NCBI GenBank assembly: GCA_026874595.1
Contig: CM049320.1
Coordinates: forward strand, 32,210,214 to 32,274,213
DNA length: 64,000 nt
Source of the DNA: Sipunculus nudus
Lineage: Eukaryota; Annelida; Sipuncula; Golfingiida; Sipunculidae
Direction of reading: 5' to 3'
Shown one piece after another: positions 60,580-64,000 of the stretch (the first letter of the stretch is position 1; each line of letters opens with the position of its first letter). A program made the translations under genes and the position numbers. Under the pieces are notes generated by a model. That model made no database searches and had not been told where the DNA came from. It saw nothing but the letters and a program-made list of their open reading frames with translations.

Positions 60580-63500
60580 TTTAACACGGCGTCAAGACGT
60601 CTCTTCATCTTTAGTATATATAACGATGGATATTGGTATTGATATAAAACCTTTTTATATTTAAAGTAATTATTTAAAGCCATAAGAACCCCCCAGTACT
60701 TTTGCTTTAAGTGATCCGAATGTGCTTCCATAGAAAAGCCACTTTCATTATGACCCCTGTTCACCATTAAAACACACGATTCAGTTTTGCCGCAGTGTAA
60801 TTTGTTTTACATTTTCCAAAATCGGTTTTTCAACACAACATGAGTTTACTCTGTTGCGACGTGTTATTTTGCCAGGAAGGATTGGATCTAAGAGTAGCAA
60901 ATTTGGCCTATCGAAAATATGTCTAAAAGCATCTGGAATCAGTTTACTTTAAACCGGGCTAAAACAAATCGGAATATCAGGTTTCAAGTTGGCTACAGTA
61001 CACGGAAGCTTCTTTGCAAATATATCATGGAAATATGGAGTCTTCAAAAGTGTTCAATGAACAACAGATAACCTGTCCTATATTGCCCTTCCAACAAAAT
61101 AAACTATTGGACGTAGAATCTCAAATTTTGGGCCTTCATTGTTTTACTCAAATTCTCCACGCAAATGGTTAATTAATTGATCTCGAGTTTGCGTGTATGG
61201 CTTATTATATCTGAATTAGGAATGCATATATGACGATATGAGAGTATTACCGAAATATAACGGATTTTTTTAATTCATACTAGAACAAACTATATTGTGT
61301 ATGGCCTAGTTATTCATGAAATATAATCGTTTACCTTTCGGGATATAAAATCGGTTTTCATTTTGTAACGGGAACAAAACTTTAAGAATTTAAAATGCAC
61401 GACTTCTGAATTCCATTTGCACATTTGCCCTTAAGACGCACAAATAGTGGTCAGCTGTAGGTTGAAATATGATCTCAAATACTAATACTCAAATATGATA
61501 TCTCGTACCTGATCCTGATGCCTGTACTGGTTAAATTAAATTCTCCGGGTGGTTCAGCTTCTTAAAAATGACAACCTATATTTCGTTCAAAGCTAAAGAT
61601 TCGTCTGTTTAAATTGTATACGTTGTCATGATGTATGACATGGCACGCTCCTCAAGGGGGTTGTCCAGGACAAAATTTATGAAAATCTTAGCCTGGTTTC
61701 ATGCTCTATGATAATAAAGATATTGGTATTCATACTCATTCGCTAATTAAATTATACCTGGCAAGCTGAATTACAAAAACGGTCTAAATAGGAGTTCACG
61801 CATTATATTCATTAAACAACCTATTTAAGAAATAAAATTAGGTGAGACTTTTCCTCTTCCTCTAATTAATTCCGGATAGCATTATCCCCTCTCGTGTTTA
61901 CAACAGAAACATTTACTGACTGATATATGTAAACCTGTATTGGGTAACTTTAATTGGGGCCAAAAATTAGAAAACCTGAGGTATCGCAATATGTGTAATA
62001 ACTAATCATGATCCGTCTGGAATTTTATTTAATACCGAAAGAACATTTTTGTTTTCAAAAGAAGAGCTGGATTGATATATCTTATTATTGGTCGATGCAA
62101 GATATCCGATAAAATTACTAAAGGCTCGGACGTAAAACAACACGATCATCGATGACTTTGATCAGACTGGATACTTTTTTATGACTGTTACGAGATATTT
62201 ATAAAGATAGGTACCAGTTTTACAGAACTACGCCTGACTAAACCACAAAATTTGTTATAAATTTCATATATTTAGTACAAAATATTCTGTCCGAGGGAAT
62301 TCCCATATAAAGAAAATGTACGAATCCTCTGAAGGTATTTAATAATTGCTTAATGTTAACTTAATCACAAGATATGATATACCCATACATTTACTGAGGG
62401 GTTTCGTATAACGCCACAAGGCCTCGTATGATATGCTATGATTCCTTAGATTTATATGAAAAAAGATAATCCCTACATCAGTTTACTTAGTGTGATGGCT
62501 TTTGCCATATTAGCCAAGTTATGTAATAACCAATAACTTTCCAAAGACCTTTCTGTGATCAGTTAAAATTGTACTTGTAGTTGATGAAGGAAGCCAGTTC
62601 CTCTTTATTTGTATTGAATTATGCCAAACTTAAAATATATTCGGGATTATAATAGGTACTGGATAAAGTTACTTATTACATGAAAAGGAAGCTCACTGTA
62701 GGTGATGGTTGTTGTCATGTCCAGTTTGCCCATATTGCTGGGTATCATGACGTAAAACCAGCCACACGCCTGCACATTAGACAGGAAACATGTCTTTAAT
62801 GACAAGGCAGGTTTATAATCTTTACAGTTTGATATTCTAATTCGATCCTCCTCTGTTAAAATAACGATTCCCGATACTTGTGTCGATCATCGCGTGCGCT
62901 GACGAGATTAAAACGCTCGACTAAATGTAAATGTGTTTACCTACACAACCAAATGTTATATCGGTGCACCTTCTATATGCAAAGATGTGAAAGTATCGAA
63001 TATGACATCGCCGTTATGAATATGCTCTATTTATTAACTGCCATTGTAAAAAAGGGGGGAAAAATAAACGATCACCACATGTTGACGCTAAATTTGCGTT
63101 AAACCTTTTGTAAATTGACTGTCAAGCGTTCATTTAATCGTTCGTTTTCACTCCTGCCAGCGGCCGAGGGCTGCTTCAGGTGACGGAACAAATATAAGTA
63201 CATAAGTACCCAAAGTAGTAACCACGATCACAGTGACGACACTCCGTGTCATTGGTTCATTTCAACTCATTTGCATAGCCAGGACGGTACTTTTCCAAAC
63301 ATTGCCGACTAGTTACCTCGTATACAGGCGGGCAATTAATGAGGTCCTACACAAAACGCAAATTGTCGGTGTGTAAGACAATTTCGTACGATCTTCAAAC
63401 AATTCTTTGAAGATTTGCGCTGGAGGCCACGTTCATAGCCAGAAAGGAGCTGCTTTTTCCTCTGGTGGAACATTTTTTTAAATTCATGTGCTTATTATAG

Positions 63501-64000
63501 AGTATAAATCCCGCGTAATAAAATGTTGCACACAACTGCGTTTTCAGCGTTCTTGTGTTAGCTGGAATGAAACGAAACTAACCGATATATATATATGCAT
63601 TCCTTTTTTTGGTAAATTGCATTTCGAGAGGAATCACTGTTGTATATTATGGTTTGCCTATTTTATAATTAACTATATTTGAACATCAACATTCGCATGC
63701 GGCTTTACTGGACCTAAAAATAGCAGAACTCTTTTAAAACAACAAATACATAAGGAATAAGTGATAGGACTTAATTCAGATTCCCTGTTTATTATTATTT
63801 CCTATGTGTTTCACTGAGTGCATGATGTGTGGAACTAAGCCAGTGTTAACTCGGACAATCCACCCTATATCAAGATAAACTGTACCCTAACTTAAATATA
63901 TGCAACTCAGGATACCTTCACTAGCCTATTGTTGCTGTCAGTCAATAAATGGCCGACCAATCACTGACTGGTGATAGTGTTCATTCCTATAGGAACAGTT
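60580..64000. other. No gene or repeat recognised
   Basis: AT-rich sequence to the end of the window. ORFs are short (up to 74 codons) and without motifs. A coding exon could be missed. Confidence 0.45.

Noticed and set aside
1-64000. CRISPR arrays, operons, bacterial promoters and rRNA genes
   Set aside because: The window is eukaryotic in character. The repeat arrays have no uniform spacers, and no rRNA-like sequence was seen.

Overview
The window looks like eukaryotic, non-coding-dense animal DNA. It is AT-rich, has no operons, and carries spliced gene fragments with GT/AG borders, many microsatellites, a tRNA-derived SINE pair, Ty3/gypsy fragments, a Penelope-like element fragment and a near full-length L1/Tx1-type LINE. 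The mix of repeats suggests a marine invertebrate, most likely a mollusc or another spiralian. That taxonomic guess rests on general impression and is not proven by any single feature. I found no intact, clearly functional host gene.

The only recognisable host gene family is a class I SAM-dependent methyltransferase of juvenile-hormone-acid-methyltransferase (JHAMT)-like type. It is present twice on the minus strand (24.6-27.3 kb and 51.8-54.3 kb). Both copies have the same four-exon structure, with exon lengths 264/240/169/179 nt in copy A, and together they would make a 283-residue protein. Each copy carries its own lesions. Copy A has an in-frame TAA at codon 101. Copy B has two 1-nt deletions in exon 1 and a lost AG acceptor before exon 2.

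The copies belong to a larger segmental duplication that also includes the 3' part of a Ty3/gypsy element on the plus strand (about 21.25-27.7 kb versus 48.18-54.7 kb). In copy 2 the gypsy integrase region is uninterrupted. In copy 1 the matching 5' half of the integrase stops at 8.885 kb and the 3' half resumes at 21.25 kb. This implies that about 12.3 kb was inserted (or otherwise joined) at a short TA/CA tract. The two ends of that 12.3 kb segment carry inverted, GGGGACC-rich repeat sequence. The interior holds several tandem-repeat arrays and no recognisable gene. This is the most unusual structure in the window.

Layout: 0-7 kb holds dispersed and tandem repeats and two SINE modules. 7.15-8.9 kb is a gypsy LTR, leader and integrase start. 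8.9-21.2 kb is the candidate insertion with minisatellites. 21.2-27.7 kb is the gypsy 3' part plus methyltransferase copy A. 27.7-30.5 kb is a tandem repeat, a second gypsy LTR with gag, and a decayed unknown reading frame. 32.2-34.8 kb is a satellite of about 300 bp followed by a doublet of about 150 bp. 36-41 kb holds tandem and simple repeats. 43.5-44.1 kb is the GIY-YIG end of a Penelope-like element. 44.5-44.7 kb is a short inverted-repeat element. 47.8-49.5 kb is gypsy copy 2. 49.8-54.7 kb is the duplicate with methyltransferase copy B. 54.87-60.56 kb is the LINE, with a 12-bp target-site duplication. 60.6-64 kb has nothing recognised.
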